Shown in pieces: positions 7,891 through 19,796 of a stretch of 43,313 bases of DNA (its first letter is position 1; the number at the start of each line of letters is the position of its first letter). This stretch comes from Burkholderiales bacterium Ga0074133 (GTDB lineage: Bacteria; Pseudomonadota; Gammaproteobacteria; Burkholderiales; Burkholderiaceae_C): assembly GCA_001464865.1 (NCBI GenBank), contig LNEG01000242.1:1-43313 (forward strand), written 5' to 3'. The notes under the pieces were generated by a model, which was given only the letters and a program-made list of their open reading frames with translations, was not told the origin of the DNA and made no database searches. The translations under genes and the position numbers were made by a program.

Positions 7891-9497
7891 GCGGGCACGT
7901 GCAGATACTGCGGTGCAAGCGCCAGAAAATCTTCCAGCGCCGGATCGGTGCCCAGCTCTTCTTGCAGGATGGCCGCTACCGCAGGGGCCAGTTCGATGGC
8001 CTTGCGGGCATCCAGAAAAAGCATGCGAGACCGGCGGGCGAGCACGTCTTCCACCGTACAGGCGTACTCGTACCGTGCGGCAAAGCGCACCATCGCCTCT
8101 GTCAGGCCGGCGCCCAGCTCCACGGACTGCCCGGCAAGGGCCTGGACAAACGCCGCATCGCTCCCGTAGGAATGCATGCCCTGCGCATCGCTGATGCGGT
8201 GCGTGACCGCCCCCCTGGGCGAGCCCACCACTGGCAATGAATTGGTGATACCAGCCGGCTTTTCCGGAAGCAGGCCGCTAGTGAAGCATTTTTGCAACAC
8301 ATCTTCGGCCATGGCCCGGTAGGTGGTCCATTTCCCGCCCGTTACCGTAACCAGTCCACTGCGACTGGCCAGCACCGTGTGCTCACGGCTCAAGCTCTTG
8401 GTGTTGTCACCGTCGTCGTCCTGCGGCTTGACCAGCGGGCGCAGGCCGACCCAGATGCTGCGGATGTCCTGCACGCCAGGCGCCCGGCTAAGGTAGCGCG
8501 CAGACTCCTCCAGGATGAAGCGGACTTCCTCTGCAAAAGGCAAAGGCTCGCGCACCACGTCCTGGCGGGGGCTGTCGGTGGTGCCCAGGATCAGCTTGCC
8601 CAGCCACGGCACGGCAAACAGCACGCGCCCGTCAGCGGTCTTGGGCACCATCAGCGCGTGGTCGGATGGCAGAAACTCGCGGTCCACCACGATGTGCACC
8701 CCCTGGCTGGGCGCAACCATGGCCTGCACAGGACGACCCGTGGCGTCCCCGTCCATCTGGCGCAGGCCATCCACCCAGACGCCGGTGGCATTGACCACCG
8801 CACGGGCCCGCACCGTGAATTCCTGGCCACCCACCGCATCACGGCAGACAAAACCGGCCACCTTGCCGTTTTCGTGCACCAGCGCGGTGGCCGGGCAATA
8901 GTTCACCACCAGGGCACCCAGGCTGGCCGCGGTGCGCGCCAGGGCCAGTGCCAGGCGGGCGTCGTCAAACTGGCCGTCCCAGTATTTCACCCCGCCTTTG
9001 AGGCCCGCCGCGCGCGCCGTGGGCAGGTACTTGAGCGTGCTTTCCTTGCCCAGGAATTCGGTGGCGCCCAGGCCCGCCTTGCCGGCCAGGGCGTCGTACA
9101 TCTTGAGCCCGATGCCATAGAAAGGCGTTTCCCAGAATCGGTACGACGGCATCACGAACGGCAGCGGCTGCGCCAGATGCGGCGCGTTGTGCAGCAGCGT
9201 GGTGCGCTCGTGCAGCGCCTCGCGTACCAGGGCGATGTTGCCCTGGGCCAGGTAGCGCACGCCGCCATGAACCAGCTTGGTGGCACGGGAGGACGTTCCC
9301 TTGGCGAAATCGTGCGAATCGACGAGGACCACGGAGAAACCCCTCGCGGCAGCGTCCAACGCCACCCCGAGGCCGGTGGCGCCTCCTCCGATCACCGCCA
9401 GGTCGTACTGGATGGGCTGGGCCAGGCGGGCGAGCAGGTCGGCCCGTCGCGTGGGCAAGGGGGAAGGCGTGGCTGAAGTCATGGGGTGATTGTCCAT
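7887..9497 (-). CDS. glpD: Glycerol-3-phosphate dehydrogenase (aerobic, FAD-dependent)
   Basis: Oxidises sn-glycerol-3-phosphate to dihydroxyacetone phosphate and passes electrons to quinone at the inner membrane. The N-terminal FAD-binding motif is DLAVIGGGATGLGVALDAAARG; GTSSRATKLVHGGVRYL and TGGKWTTYRAMAEDVL are family blocks. The start is uncertain: GTG 9506, ATG 9497 (used here, 536 residues) and ATG 9482 are in frame, and none has a clear Shine-Dalgarno. The protein has about 30 more N-terminal residues than E. coli GlpD. It lies downstream of glpV but is separated from it by a terminator, so it probably has its own promoter near the palindrome at 9514-9527. Confidence 0.96.
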   Translation of the reverse strand: MDNHPMTSATPSPLPTRRADLLARLAQPIQYDLAVIGGGATGLGVALDAAARGFSVVLVDSHDFAKGTSSRATKLVHGGVRYLAQGNIALVREALHERTTLLHNAPHLAQPLPFVMPSYRFWETPFYGIGLKMYDALAGKAGLGATEFLGKESTLKYLPTARAAGLKGGVKYWDGQFDDARLALALARTAASLGALVVNYCPATALVHENGKVAGFVCRDAVGGQEFTVRARAVVNATGVWVDGLRQMDGDATGRPVQAMVAPSQGVHIVVDREFLPSDHALMVPKTADGRVLFAVPWLGKLILGTTDSPRQDVVREPLPFAEEVRFILEESARYLSRAPGVQDIRSIWVGLRPLVKPQDDDGDNTKSLSREHTVLASRSGLVTVTGGKWTTYRAMAEDVLQKCFTSGLLPEKPAGITNSLPVVGSPRGAVTHRISDAQGMHSYGSDAAFVQALAGQSVELGAGLTEAMVRFAARYEYACTVEDVLARRSRMLFLDARKAIELAPAVAAILQEELGTDPALEDFLALAPQYLHVPA

Positions 9498-9513
9498 GGG
9501 TGTCACAAAAATT

Positions 9514-9527
9514 AAGGGTTTACCCTT
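9514..9527. promoter_or_regulatory. Palindrome upstream of glpD, candidate operator
   Basis: A perfect inverted repeat AAGGGT-TT-ACCCTT lies 17 bp before the chosen glpD start. The 11-mer GGTTTACCCTT inside it recurs in the same plus-strand orientation at 16030-16040, in the divergent control region between glpS and glpR. Two copies of one motif at two glycerol promoters suggest a shared regulator, most simply GlpR. The assignment is inference; the motif does not resemble the E. coli GlpR operator. Confidence 0.5.
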
Positions 9528-9593
9528 GAATTCTTGATAGCGGTGAAATGGGATCTCGCCCGTCCCACCGCAACCCGGTGTTGTCGTTCAATG

Positions 9594-9629
9594 AAAAAAG
9601 CAGCCAGCGACCTTGTGAGTGCTGGCTGC
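9594..9629 (-). terminator. Rho-independent terminator between glpV and glpD
   Basis: On the minus strand GCAGCCAGC (from 9629) pairs perfectly with GCTGGCTGC (ending 9600) around an 18-base loop-and-spacer, followed at once by TTTTTT (9599-9594). It begins 36 nt after the glpV stop. It should end most transcripts of the glpSTPQUV operon before glpD. Confidence 0.88.
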
Positions 9630-9665
9630 CGTTGGGGTCATCGCATGAAGTGACCGCTCAGGTCC

Positions 9666-11399
<1,734 letters not shown>

Positions 11400-11555
11400 T
11401 GCTGTCTCCTCGGATGTAACCCCCTTGGTGGATGAACACCGTTCCCGGGGGAAATAGGAACGGCGCTTGTCGTCGCCAGCGTTGGCGGGCATCCAGGGCG
11501 TGCCCGCCAATGTTTTGAAGCCTTTTTAGCCTTAAGCCCTAGAAAAATCTTCCCT

Positions 11556-11580
11556 GATTGCTATATTTGTTATAGCAATC
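11556..11580. repeat. AT-rich palindrome overlapping the glpU stop codon
   Basis: Perfect 10-base arms GATTGCTATA and TATAGCAATC with a 5-base loop; the arm overlaps the glpU TGA (11579-11581). It is the longest of four related TGCTAT...ATAGCA palindromes in the window. On the minus strand an ATTTTT run occurs a few bases after the hairpin, so it could act as a weak intercistronic attenuator that sets the glpU/glpV ratio. Confidence 0.6.
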
Positions 11581-11887
11581 AACCTTTGCGCAGGATGAGC
11601 AGCAGCAGCGCCATCGACAGCACAAAACTGATCCAGATCGAGGGCTCGGCAGCCAGGCCCAGCCACTCGGCCATGCGGCCGCTCAGGCCCACAAAAATCA
11701 GGTTCACATATGCGGCCGACAGCAGGCCGATGAACAGGCGGTCGCCCCGCGTGGTGGCCAGCGGCAAGAAGCCCTTGCGCATCACGGTAGGCGACTTGAT
11801 CTCCCACACGGTCATGCCGATCAGCATCAGCACGATGCAGATGAAAAACACGGCCACCGGGGTGGTCCAGGCCATCCAGTTAAACAT
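11579..11887 (-). CDS. glpU: Small inner-membrane protein of the glycerol ABC transporter (DUF2160)
   Basis: A 102-residue protein with three predicted membrane segments: residues ~8-28, ~50-68 and ~82-100. It matches the DUF2160 family, which in the Rhizobium-type glp locus is GlpU, encoded between glpQ and glpV as here. Its biochemical role is not established; the constant position suggests it helps the importer. ATG at 11887 has AAGGAA at good spacing. Confidence 0.85.
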   Translation of the reverse strand: MFNWMAWTTPVAVFFICIVLMLIGMTVWEIKSPTVMRKGFLPLATTRGDRLFIGLLSAAYVNLIFVGLSGRMAEWLGLAAEPSIWISFVLSMALLLLILRKG

Positions 11888-11941
11888 TTACACGTTCCTT
11901 TCCACTAGCGTGGCGTCAGATACCGCCAAAGCACATACCGA

Positions 11942-12038
11942 CTGGCGCGACCCAGGCCAGGGACGCAAGCCAAGGGCCGCCCCGCAGCGAAGGCTGCCTC
12001 CCCTTGGAGGGGGAAGGCGCCGCAGGCGACTGAGGGGG
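11942..12038 (-). repeat. GC-rich dispersed repeat, copy A (glpQ-glpU gap)
   Basis: Begins 5 nt after the glpQ stop. On the minus strand it reads CCCCCTCAGTCGCCTGCGG..., continues through GCTGCGGGGCGGCCCTTGG and ends near GCGTCCCTGGCC. These blocks match copies at 16874, 18556 and 41046 (the last inverted relative to the plus strand). The central hairpin differs from the other copies (CCCCCTCC-AA-GGGGAGG). It separates two cistrons of one operon, so it may affect the amount of mRNA for GlpU/GlpV. Confidence 0.75.
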
Positions 12039-12042
12039 TGCA

Positions 12043-12847
12043 TCACACGCGCCCCATGGCGAAGCCCTTGGCGATGTAGTGGCGCACAAACCAGATCACG
12101 ATGGCGCCAGGCACGATGGTCAGCACGCCGGCCGCCGCGAGCGTGGCCCAGTCCATGCCCGACGCACTTACCGTGCGCGTCATGGTGGCCACGATGGGCT
12201 TGGCGTCCACGCTGGTCAGCGTGCGGGCCAGCAGCAGTTCGACCCAGCTGAACATGAAGCAGAAGAACGCGGCCACACCCACGCCCGCCTTGATGAGCGG
12301 CAGGAAGATGGTGATGAAGAACCGCGGAAAGCTGTAGCCGTCGATGTACGCCGTCTCGTCAATCTCGCGCGGGATGCCGCTCATGAAACCTTCCAGGATC
12401 CACACCGCCAGCGGCACGCTGAACAGCAGGTGCGCCAGGGCCACGGCAATGTGCGTGTCCATCAGCCCCACCGTGGTGTACAGCTGGAAGAACGGCAGCA
12501 GGAACACGGCCGGCGGCGTCATGCGGTTCGTCAGCAGCCAGAAGAACACATGCTTGTCGCCCAGGAAGCTGTATCGCGAAAATGCATAGGCCGCTGGAAG
12601 GGCCACGGTGAGCGTGATCACCATGTTGATGCTGACGTAGATCAGGCTGTTGATGTAGCCCGAGTACCAGGACTCATCGGTGAAGATCGTCTTGTAGTTG
12701 TCCCACGTGAAGTTCTGCGGAAAAAACGAGAACGTGGAAAGAATCTCTGCGTTGGTCTTGAAGCTCATGTTGACCATCCAGTAGATGGGCAGCACGGCAA
12801 AGACGAGGTAGGCGATCAGGAAGATCGACCGCTTCTGGAAGCGCTTT

Positions 12848-12855
<8 letters not shown>
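12043..12855 (-). CDS. glpQ: Glycerol ABC transporter permease
   Basis: Inner-membrane permease of 270 residues with six predicted helices and the EAA loop (EGFMSGIPREIDETAYIDGYSFPRFF) that docks onto the ATPases. It is of the MalG type and pairs with GlpP. ATG at 12855 follows AAGGAAGGGG. The first 8 bases overlap the end of glpP, implying translational coupling. Note that the name glpQ is also used for an unrelated E. coli phosphodiesterase; here it follows the rhizobial importer nomenclature. Confidence 0.92.
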
Positions 12856-13740
<885 letters not shown>

Positions 13741-13744
<4 letters not shown>

Positions 13745-14817
13745 GGGATGAGTTCCTCGTTCTGGTAGTAGCAGGTGTGCTCGCCCAGCACCTGCAGCCA
13801 CACCGTGTCGCCTGCCGACGGCAGGCGCGTTTCAGGGCTGAAGCGGGCCTTGAGCGTGTGCTCGCCCACCTTGGCGGTCAGCATCAGGTAGGTGCCGATG
13901 TCCTGCACCTGCACCACGCTGCAGGCCAGGGCGCCCGACTGCTGCGCAGTGGCCAGCGCCAGGTATTCGGGGCGGATGCCCACCTGCAACGTCCCTGTGG
14001 GCAGCGCGCGCCCGGCGGGGGCCGCAAGGCGGTGGCCCGCGACCGTCAGCTCGCCGCCATCCGACTGCGCAGGCAGAAAATTCATGCCTGGCGAGCCGAT
14101 GAAGTGCCCCACAAACACGTGCTGGGGCCGTTCGAACAGGGCATCGGCCGACCCTACCTGCACCGCTTTGCCGCGCGTCATCACCACCACCTGGTCGGCA
14201 AAGGTCAGCGCCTCCACCTGGTCGTGGGTGACGTAGATCAGCGTGAGCTTGAGTTCGTGGTGGATCTGCTTGAGCTTGCGGCGAAGCTGCCATTTCAGGT
14301 GCGGGTCGATCACCGTGAGTGGCTCGTCGAACAGCACCGCCGCCACGTCCGAGCGCACCAGGCCCCGACCCAGCGAGATCTTCTGCTTCTGGTCGGCAGA
14401 CAGGCCCGCCGCACGCATGTTCAGCTGGTGGCTCATCTCCAGCATCTCGGCAATGGCGCCGACGCGCTGCTGGATCTGCGCCTCGGGCACCTTGCGGTTC
14501 TTCAGCGGGAACGCCAGGTTCTCTGCCACCGTCATGGTGTCGTAGATCACCGGAAACTGGAACACCTGGGCAATGTTGCGCTCCTGCGGGCTGATGCGCG
14601 TCACGTCGCGGCCATCAAACAGCACCTTGCCATGCGAGGGCACCAGCAGCCCCGACATGATGTTGAGCATGGTCGTCTTGCCACAGCCTGAGGGGCCCAG
14701 CAGCGCATAGGCGCCGCCGTCTTCAAACTCCATCTTCAGGGGCAGCAGGGCGTAGTCGCTGTCCTGCTGCGGGTTGGGCTTGTACGAGTGTGCGAGATCC
14801 AGACTGATGCGGGCCAT
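13741..14817 (-). CDS. glpT: Glycerol ABC transporter ATP-binding protein, degenerate signature motif
   Basis: ABC ATPase of 358 residues. Walker A is canonical (GPSGCGKTT, residues 41-49), Walker B is AVLFDE (160-165) and the switch His198 is present (IYVTHDQ). The signature LSGGQ is replaced by LSADQ (139-143). A C-terminal TOBE-like domain follows. The start is ATG 14817, one base after the glpS stop. It pairs with GlpS, which carries the opposite set of changes. The name follows rhizobial usage; it is not the E. coli glycerol-3-phosphate antiporter. Confidence 0.93.
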
Positions 14818-14818
14818 C

Positions 14819-15910
14819 TCAACGCCCTCCCTGTACTGCGTTCGGGCGCACAGGCGCCCAGGCCAGGCGGCCGTCAGCACCGAACACAAAGGCCTGCGCC
14901 GGGTCCAGGTGCAGCGTGATCGGCGTGCCCAGTTCAAAGTAATGCACGCCCGTCACCTGCGCCACCAGGTCGCCCCAGGGGGTGGACGCGTGCACAAAGG
15001 TGTCGGAGCCCGAGATTTCCGCCAGCTCCACCGTGCCAGCCACGCTCAGGTCGGTGGGGCGGGCATGCAGGCGCAGCGCGCTGGCCCGCACACCCACCGT
15101 GAGGCCTGCGGCATGGGCCACGCCTGCAGGCAGCTCCAGCGGCAGCTCGGCACCACCGGGCAGCCCCACGCCGCGCGCCGTGGCGGCAGCGGCAATCAGG
15201 TTCATGGGCGGGTCGCTGAAGGCCCGGGCCACGCGCAGCGAATTGGGGGCGTGAAAGACCTCGGCCGTGGGACCGTACTGCAGCAGCCGGCCTTCGTCGA
15301 GCACAGCGGTGTAGCCGCCCAGCAGCAGGGCCTCGCCTGGCTCGGTGGTGGCGTACACCACGGTGGACTGGCCGGCGGCAAACAGCTGGGTGAGTTCCTC
15401 GCGCAACTCCTCGCGCAGCTTGTAGTCAAGGTTCACCAGGGGTTCATCCAGCAGCATCAGCGGCGCGCCCTTGGCCAGAGCCCGTGCCAGCGCCACGCGT
15501 TGCTGCTGCCCGCCCGACAGCTCGGCCGGGTAGCGGTCCAGGAACATGTCGATGTGCAGGCGGCTGGCGATCTCGCGCACCCGGGCATCGATGTTCTTTT
15601 CGCCGCGCAGCTTCAGGGGCGAGGCAATGTTGGCCGACACCTTCATCGAGGGGTAGTTGATGAACTGCTGGTACACCATGGCCACGTTGCGGTCGCGCAC
15701 AGGCATTCCGGTCACGTCGGCTCCGTCCACCATCACGCGGCCGGCGGTGGGCACATCCAGCCCGGCCATGATGCGCATCAGGCTGGTCTTGCCGGCTTGC
15801 GTGGCGCCCAGCAGCACCGTCACGGCGCCGCTGTGCAGCGCCAGGCTCATGTCGTGCAACCAGGTCTCTGGCCCGACCTTCTTGCTGATGCTGTCCAGTG
15901 CCAGCTGCAT
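14819..15910 (-). CDS. glpS: Glycerol ABC transporter ATP-binding protein, altered Walker A and H-loop
   Basis: ABC ATPase of 363 residues, first gene of the transporter operon. The signature LSGGQQQR (131-138) and Walker B LMLLDE (151-156) are canonical. The P-loop reads GATQAGKT (35-42), keeping GXXXXGK(S/T) but with unusual inner residues, and the switch His is replaced by Thr189 (ATTEPGEA). These changes are also what I recall of GlpS relatives, so they are probably functional. The start ATG 15910 gives MQLALDSISKK; an in-frame upstream extension reads into the promoter region and is not used. Confidence 0.93.
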   Translation of the reverse strand: MQLALDSISKKVGPETWLHDMSLALHSGAVTVLLGATQAGKTSLMRIMAGLDVPTAGRVMVDGADVTGMPVRDRNVAMVYQQFINYPSMKVSANIASPLKLRGEKNIDARVREIASRLHIDMFLDRYPAELSGGQQQRVALARALAKGAPLMLLDEPLVNLDYKLREELREELTQLFAAGQSTVVYATTEPGEALLLGGYTAVLDEGRLLQYGPTAEVFHAPNSLRVARAFSDPPMNLIAAAATARGVGLPGGAELPLELPAGVAHAAGLTVGVRASALRLHARPTDLSVAGTVELAEISGSDTFVHASTPWGDLVAQVTGVHYFELGTPITLHLDPAQAFVFGADGRLAWAPVRPNAVQGGR

Positions 15911-16098
15911 CACGCTTGCCTTTCTTGTGCGGCCCGCGGGGCCCGGTGGGTGCAATGCAGTTGCGCAAGTGCGCGGCATCGCGTTTCAATTTAGATTATT
16001 TTTGTTCGTTTTTGATCATGTTGAATCAAGGTTTACCCTTAAAAAGTTCTTTTTCGTTCGATTTAAAGTAGACCCACCCCAAGATACCGAGCATTCGC
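15911..16098. promoter_or_regulatory. Divergent glpS/glpR control region
   Basis: A 188-bp gap between divergent genes with a strongly AT-rich centre (about 15985-16070) in otherwise GC-rich DNA. It contains GGTTTACCCTT (16030-16040), shared with the glpD upstream palindrome, and two TTCGTT-containing stretches (TTTGTTCGTTTTTGATC at 16001-16017, and TTTTTCGTTCG at 16050-16060) that flank it. These are candidate GlpR sites; TTCG half-sites are known in GlpR operators of other proteobacteria. No single -35/-10 pair stood out on either strand. Confidence 0.6.
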
Positions 16099-16863
16099 GT
16101 GAATACGAACCCCCGACAACTCCTGCTGCTCGAAGAAGTACGCACGCGCAAATCCGCCACGGTGGAACAACTGGCCGACACCCTGGGCGTGACCCTGCAA
16201 ACCGTTCGCCGCGATGTGCAACGCCTGGCCGAGGCCGGCTTGCTGACTCGCTTTCATGGCGGGGTGCGCGTGCCCAGTTCCACCGTGGAGAACCTGGCCC
16301 ACACCCAGCGCGAAACACTCAACGCCGAAGGCAAGGCCCGCATTGCACGGGCCGTGGCCCAGCAGGTGCCCAACGACTGCTCGCTCATCCTGAACATCGG
16401 CACCACCACCGAGGCCATCGCCAAGGCCCTGCTGCAGCACCGGGGCCTGCGCGTCATCACCAACAACCTGAACGTGGCCGCCACGCTGAGCACCAACCCT
16501 GACTGCGAGGTGATCGTGGCCGGCGGCGTGGTGCGCCCGCGCGACCGCGGCATCGTGGGCGAGGCCGCCGTGGATTTCATCCGCCAGTTCAAGGTGGACA
16601 TCGCACTCATCGGCATCTCGGGCATCGAGCCCGACGGCTCGCTGCGCGACTTCGACTACCGCGAAGTGAAGGTCGCCCAGACCATCATTGCCCAGGCCCG
16701 CGAGGTCTGGCTGGCGGCCGACCACAGCAAGTTCAACCGCCCGGCCATGGTGCAACTGGCCACGCTGCAGCAGATCGACCGGCTGTTCACGGATGCGCCG
16801 CCGCCCGAGCCGTTTCCGGCGTTGTTGCAAGACGCCGAGGTCATCTGCACCGTGGCTGCATGA
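16099..16863 (+). CDS. glpR: Glycerol regulon repressor, DeoR family
   Basis: DeoR-type regulator of 254 residues. The N-terminal winged helix-turn-helix (SATVEQLADTLGVTLQTVRRDVQRL, ~20-44) precedes a DeoRC effector domain (NIGTTTEAIAKALLQH, AGGVVRPRDRGIVGEAAVDF). By family and location it represses glycerol genes and responds to glycerol-3-phosphate. The start is GTG at 16099, giving a family-like N-terminus. It is divergent from glpS and co-directional with glpK, separated from it by repeat copy B. Confidence 0.93.
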   Translation: MNTNPRQLLLLEEVRTRKSATVEQLADTLGVTLQTVRRDVQRLAEAGLLTRFHGGVRVPSSTVENLAHTQRETLNAEGKARIARAVAQQVPNDCSLILNIGTTTEAIAKALLQHRGLRVITNNLNVAATLSTNPDCEVIVAGGVVRPRDRGIVGEAAVDFIRQFKVDIALIGISGIEPDGSLRDFDYREVKVAQTIIAQAREVWLAADHSKFNRPAMVQLATLQQIDRLFTDAPPPEPFPALLQDAEVICTVAA

Positions 16864-16873
16864 TCAAGCACAA

Positions 16874-16994
16874 CCCCCTGAGGCGCTACGCGCCCTCCCC
16901 CTTCTCTCGACTTGCGATGCAATTCGGGAAGGGGGACACCGCCAGCGCGGCGGGGCGGCCCTTGCGCGGCGGTCGCTGGCCTCGGCAGCGCGCG
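16874..16994 (+). repeat. GC-rich dispersed repeat, copy B (glpR-glpK gap)
   Basis: Starts 11 nt after glpR. It reads CCCCCTGAGGCGCTACGCGCC, then a hairpin segment (CCCCCTTCTCTCGACTTGC / GCAATTCGGGAAGGGGG), then GCGGCGGGGCGGCCCTTGCG. It shares order and sequence with copy C at 18556. Copies B and C lie on either side of glpK in direct orientation. The remaining 61 bp before glpK show no clear promoter. Confidence 0.8.
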
Positions 16995-17055
16995 TGCACC
17001 GGCCTGTTACCGCCATCAGAGCCTGTCTCAACGGACTGACTTATTCTCTTTTCCC

Positions 17056-18549
17056 ATGACCTACCTGCTCGCACTCGACCAAGGCACTTCCAGCTCCCGC
17101 AGCATCGTGTTCGATGAGCGCGGCCACATCGTGGCGCAGGCGCAGCTGGAGCTGCCGCAGATCTACCCCCAGCCCGGCTGGGTGGAGCACGACCCGCTGG
17201 AGATCTGGCGCACGCAGCTGTCCACCGCGCGCGATGCGCTGGCCAGGGCGGGCATTGCCGCCAGCGCCGTGCGTGCCGTGGGCATCACCAACCAGCGCGA
17301 AACCACCGTGCTGTGGAACCGCAAGACCGGACAGCCCGTGCACCACGCCATCGTGTGGCAGGACCGCCGCGCCGAACCTGCCTGTGCCCGGCTGCGCAGC
17401 GAAGGCCACGCCGCCACCATCCAGGCCAAGACCGGGCTGCTGGTGGACGCGTACTTCTCGGGCACCAAGCTGCAGTGGATGCTGGACAACGTGCCGGGTG
17501 CGCGCGATGCGGCCGAGCGCGGCGAGCTGGCCTTTGGCACAGTGGACAGCTGGCTGATGTGGAAGCTGACCCACGGCCAGGTGCACGTGACCGACGTGAG
17601 CAACGCCTCGCGCACGATGCTGTTCAATGTGCACACCAACCAGTGGGACGACGACCTGCTGGCGCTGCTGCGCATTCCCCGCGCACTCATGCCCGAGGTG
17701 CTGCCCTCGGCCGCCCACTTTGGCGACACCGCGGCCGACCTGCTGGGCCACGCGATCCGCATCGGCGGCGTGGCGGGCGACCAGCAAAGCGCCCTGTTCG
17801 GCCAGGCCTGCTTTACCGCGGGTATGGCCAAGAACACGTACGGCACGGGCTGCTTCATGCTGATGCACACGGGCGGCACCTTCCAGACGAGCCAGAACGG
17901 CCTGCTCACCACCAGCGCAGCGCAGGCCTCTGCCACGCCCGAGTTCGCCATGGAAGGCAGCGTTTTTGTGGGTGGCGCGGTGGTGCAGTGGCTGCGCGAC
18001 GGCCTGCGCGCCATCACCAGCAGCAGCGAGGTCGAGTCGCTGGCGCAAAGCGTGCCCGATTCGGGCGGTGTGATGATGGTGCCGGCCTTCACGGGCCTGG
18101 GCGCCCCGTACTGGAAGCCCGACTCGCGCGGCACCATCACGGGCCTCACGCGGGGCACCACACTGGGCCACATTGCCCGCGCCGCGCTGGAAAGCATTGC
18201 CTACCAGAGCGCCGCCCTGCTGCTGGCGATGAGCCGCGACGCCGTGGCCGCCGGCGGCGCGCCCGTGAGCGAGCTGCGCGTGGACGGCGGCGCGTGCATC
18301 AATGATCTGCTGATGCAGTTCCAGGCCGACCTGCTGGGCATTCCCGTGGTGCGCCCTGCCGTGATCGAGACCACCGCCCTGGGCGCGGCCTACCTGGCCG
18401 GACTGTCGAGTGGCGTGTACCGCGGCACGGATGAACTCTCGCAACTGTGGCGCGCCGACCGCCGCTTTGTACCCACACTCAGCAATGCCCGTGCGCAGGA
18501 GCTGATGGCGAACTGGGAGCATGCGGTGCGGCAAACCGTAGCCGCATAG
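17056..18549 (+). CDS. glpK: Glycerol kinase
   Basis: Phosphorylates glycerol to glycerol-3-phosphate, trapping it in the cytoplasm and making the GlpD substrate. It has 497 residues of the FGGY kinase family: the N-terminal [17 protein letters not shown] phosphate-binding loop, [12 protein letters not shown], and [17 protein letters not shown] are typical. The start ATG 17056 gives [10 protein letters not shown]; the open frame extends upstream into repeat copy B without meaning. No strong Shine-Dalgarno is visible. It probably lies in one transcription unit with glpR. Confidence 0.97.
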   Translation: MTYLLALDQGTSSSRSIVFDERGHIVAQAQLELPQIYPQPGWVEHDPLEIWRTQLSTARDALARAGIAASAVRAVGITNQRETTVLWNRKTGQPVHHAIVWQDRRAEPACARLRSEGHAATIQAKTGLLVDAYFSGTKLQWMLDNVPGARDAAERGELAFGTVDSWLMWKLTHGQVHVTDVSNASRTMLFNVHTNQWDDDLLALLRIPRALMPEVLPSAAHFGDTAADLLGHAIRIGGVAGDQQSALFGQACFTAGMAKNTYGTGCFMLMHTGGTFQTSQNGLLTTSAAQASATPEFAMEGSVFVGGAVVQWLRDGLRAITSSSEVESLAQSVPDSGGVMMVPAFTGLGAPYWKPDSRGTITGLTRGTTLGHIARAALESIAYQSAALLLAMSRDAVAAGGAPVSELRVDGGACINDLLMQFQADLLGIPVVRPAVIETTALGAAYLAGLSSGVYRGTDELSQLWRADRRFVPTLSNARAQELMANWEHAVRQTVAA

Positions 18550-18555
18550 CGGCCA

Positions 18556-18676
18556 TCCCCCTGAGGCGCTGCGCGCCTTCACCCCTTCTCTCGAATTGCT
18601 ACGCAATTCGGGAAGGGGGACGCAGCCCTCGCTGCGGGGCGGCCCTTGCTTGGCTGCCCTGGCCTTGGGACGCGCC
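18556..18676 (+). repeat. GC-rich dispersed repeat, copy C, in the 319-bp glpK-proC gap
   Basis: Starts 7 nt after the glpK stop. It has the clearest hairpin of the family: CCCCTT-ctct-CGAATTGC, loop TAC, GCAATTCG-gg-AAGGGG. The 3' part GCTGCGGGGCGGCCCTTGCT matches copies A, B and D. The rest of the 319-bp gap (18677-18868) is GC-rich and shows no gene, no clear promoter and no terminator that I can support. Confidence 0.8.
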
Positions 18677-18868
18677 GGTTGCTGCCGCCGTGGCGGTGCG
18701 GACGGCCGATGGGGGCCTGGTTCCGCCAACGCGATCAGCCGTACGTCTGGCGCTGTGCGCTCGGGCATCGGCCATGGCACTCAAGCCTGGGGACCAGTCC
18801 ACCCTGGGAATCCAACGCGGATACCATCGCATCCCTGCGTTGACCACCCTCCATTGATTGCCTGCACC

Positions 18869-19705
18869 ATGAGCCAGACCACCGCCTCCTCCAGTCTTCC
18901 CACCATCGCCTTCATCGGCGGGGGCAATATGGCCAGCGCCATCATGGGCGGTCTGATCCGGCAGGGGCATGCGGCCGGCAACATCGAGGTGGTCGAGCCC
19001 TACGAGCCCACGCGTGCGGCACTGCTGCAAAGCTATGGCATCACCGCGCAGGCGGCACCCACGGCCGCGCTGCAGCGTGCACAGATCGTGGTGTGGGCCG
19101 TCAAGCCCCAGACTTTCAAGGACGCTGCCGCACAGACCCGGGCGCACACGCAGCAGGCGCTACACCTGAGCGTGGCCGCAGGCATCCGCTCGGACAGCAT
19201 TGCCCAGTGGCTGGGCAGCGAGCGCATCGTGCGCACCATGCCCAACACACCTGCGCTGGTGGGCAAGGGCGTGAGCGCGCTGTATGCCCGCCCGGCGGTG
19301 AATGCGGCCGAGCGCCAGCGTGTGGAGGCCATCCTGGCCGGCACGGGCGACGTGTTGTGGGTCGATGCCGAAAAGCAGCTCGATGCCGTCACCGCGCTGT
19401 CGGGCTCGGGCCCGGCCTATGTTTTCTACTTCATGGAAGCCATGACGCGTGCAGGCACCGCCATGGGGCTGTCCGCAGAGCAGGCGCACCAGCTGGCGGT
19501 GGGCACGTTTGTGGGTGCGTCAGAGCTCGCCCGCCGCTCCGATGAGCCCCCGGCGGTACTGCGCGAACGCGTCACGTCCAAGGGCGGCACGACCTATGCG
19601 GCCCTCACGTCGCTGGAGCACGACGCTGTGGGCGACGCCTTCGTGCGGGCGATGCAGGCGGCCGAACGCCGGGCTCAGGAGCTGGGCGACGAGTTTGGCG
19701 GGTGA
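18869..19705 (+). CDS. proC: Pyrroline-5-carboxylate reductase
   Basis: NAD(P)H-dependent reduction of 1-pyrroline-5-carboxylate to L-proline, the last step of proline synthesis. It has 278 residues. The N-terminal Rossmann motif is IAFIGGGNMASAIMGGL; RIVRTMPNTPALVGKG and the C-terminal LRERVTSKGGTTYAAL signature are family hallmarks. The start is ATG 18869, giving MSQTTASSSLPTIAFIGGGN; no Shine-Dalgarno is evident. It stands alone between the glycerol locus and the sulfur module. Confidence 0.96.
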   Translation: MSQTTASSSLPTIAFIGGGNMASAIMGGLIRQGHAAGNIEVVEPYEPTRAALLQSYGITAQAAPTAALQRAQIVVWAVKPQTFKDAAAQTRAHTQQALHLSVAAGIRSDSIAQWLGSERIVRTMPNTPALVGKGVSALYARPAVNAAERQRVEAILAGTGDVLWVDAEKQLDAVTALSGSGPAYVFYFMEAMTRAGTAMGLSAEQAHQLAVGTFVGASELARRSDEPPAVLRERVTSKGGTTYAALTSLEHDAVGDAFVRAMQAAERRAQELGDEFGG

Positions 19706-19740
19706 TTTTGGCCTGTAGCGCTTGTCGGCAAATGGTGGGC

Positions 19741-19760
19741 TGCTATTGATTTAGATAGCA
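19741..19760. repeat. AT-rich palindrome after proC
   Basis: TGCTAT and ATAGCA arms separated by 8 bases, 36 nt after the proC stop. It belongs to the same small palindrome family as 11556-11580, 23848-23866 and 39379-39395. No T-run follows, so terminator function is doubtful. Confidence 0.55.
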
Positions 19761-19796
19761 CCACGCAGTCCACACACCGCGCTTGCCCGCTTTTGC

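Noticed and set aside
14819-15910. GlpS as a decaying ATPase pseudogene because of its altered P-loop and missing His
   Set aside because: The frame is intact, other motifs are perfect, and the partner GlpT has complementary changes.
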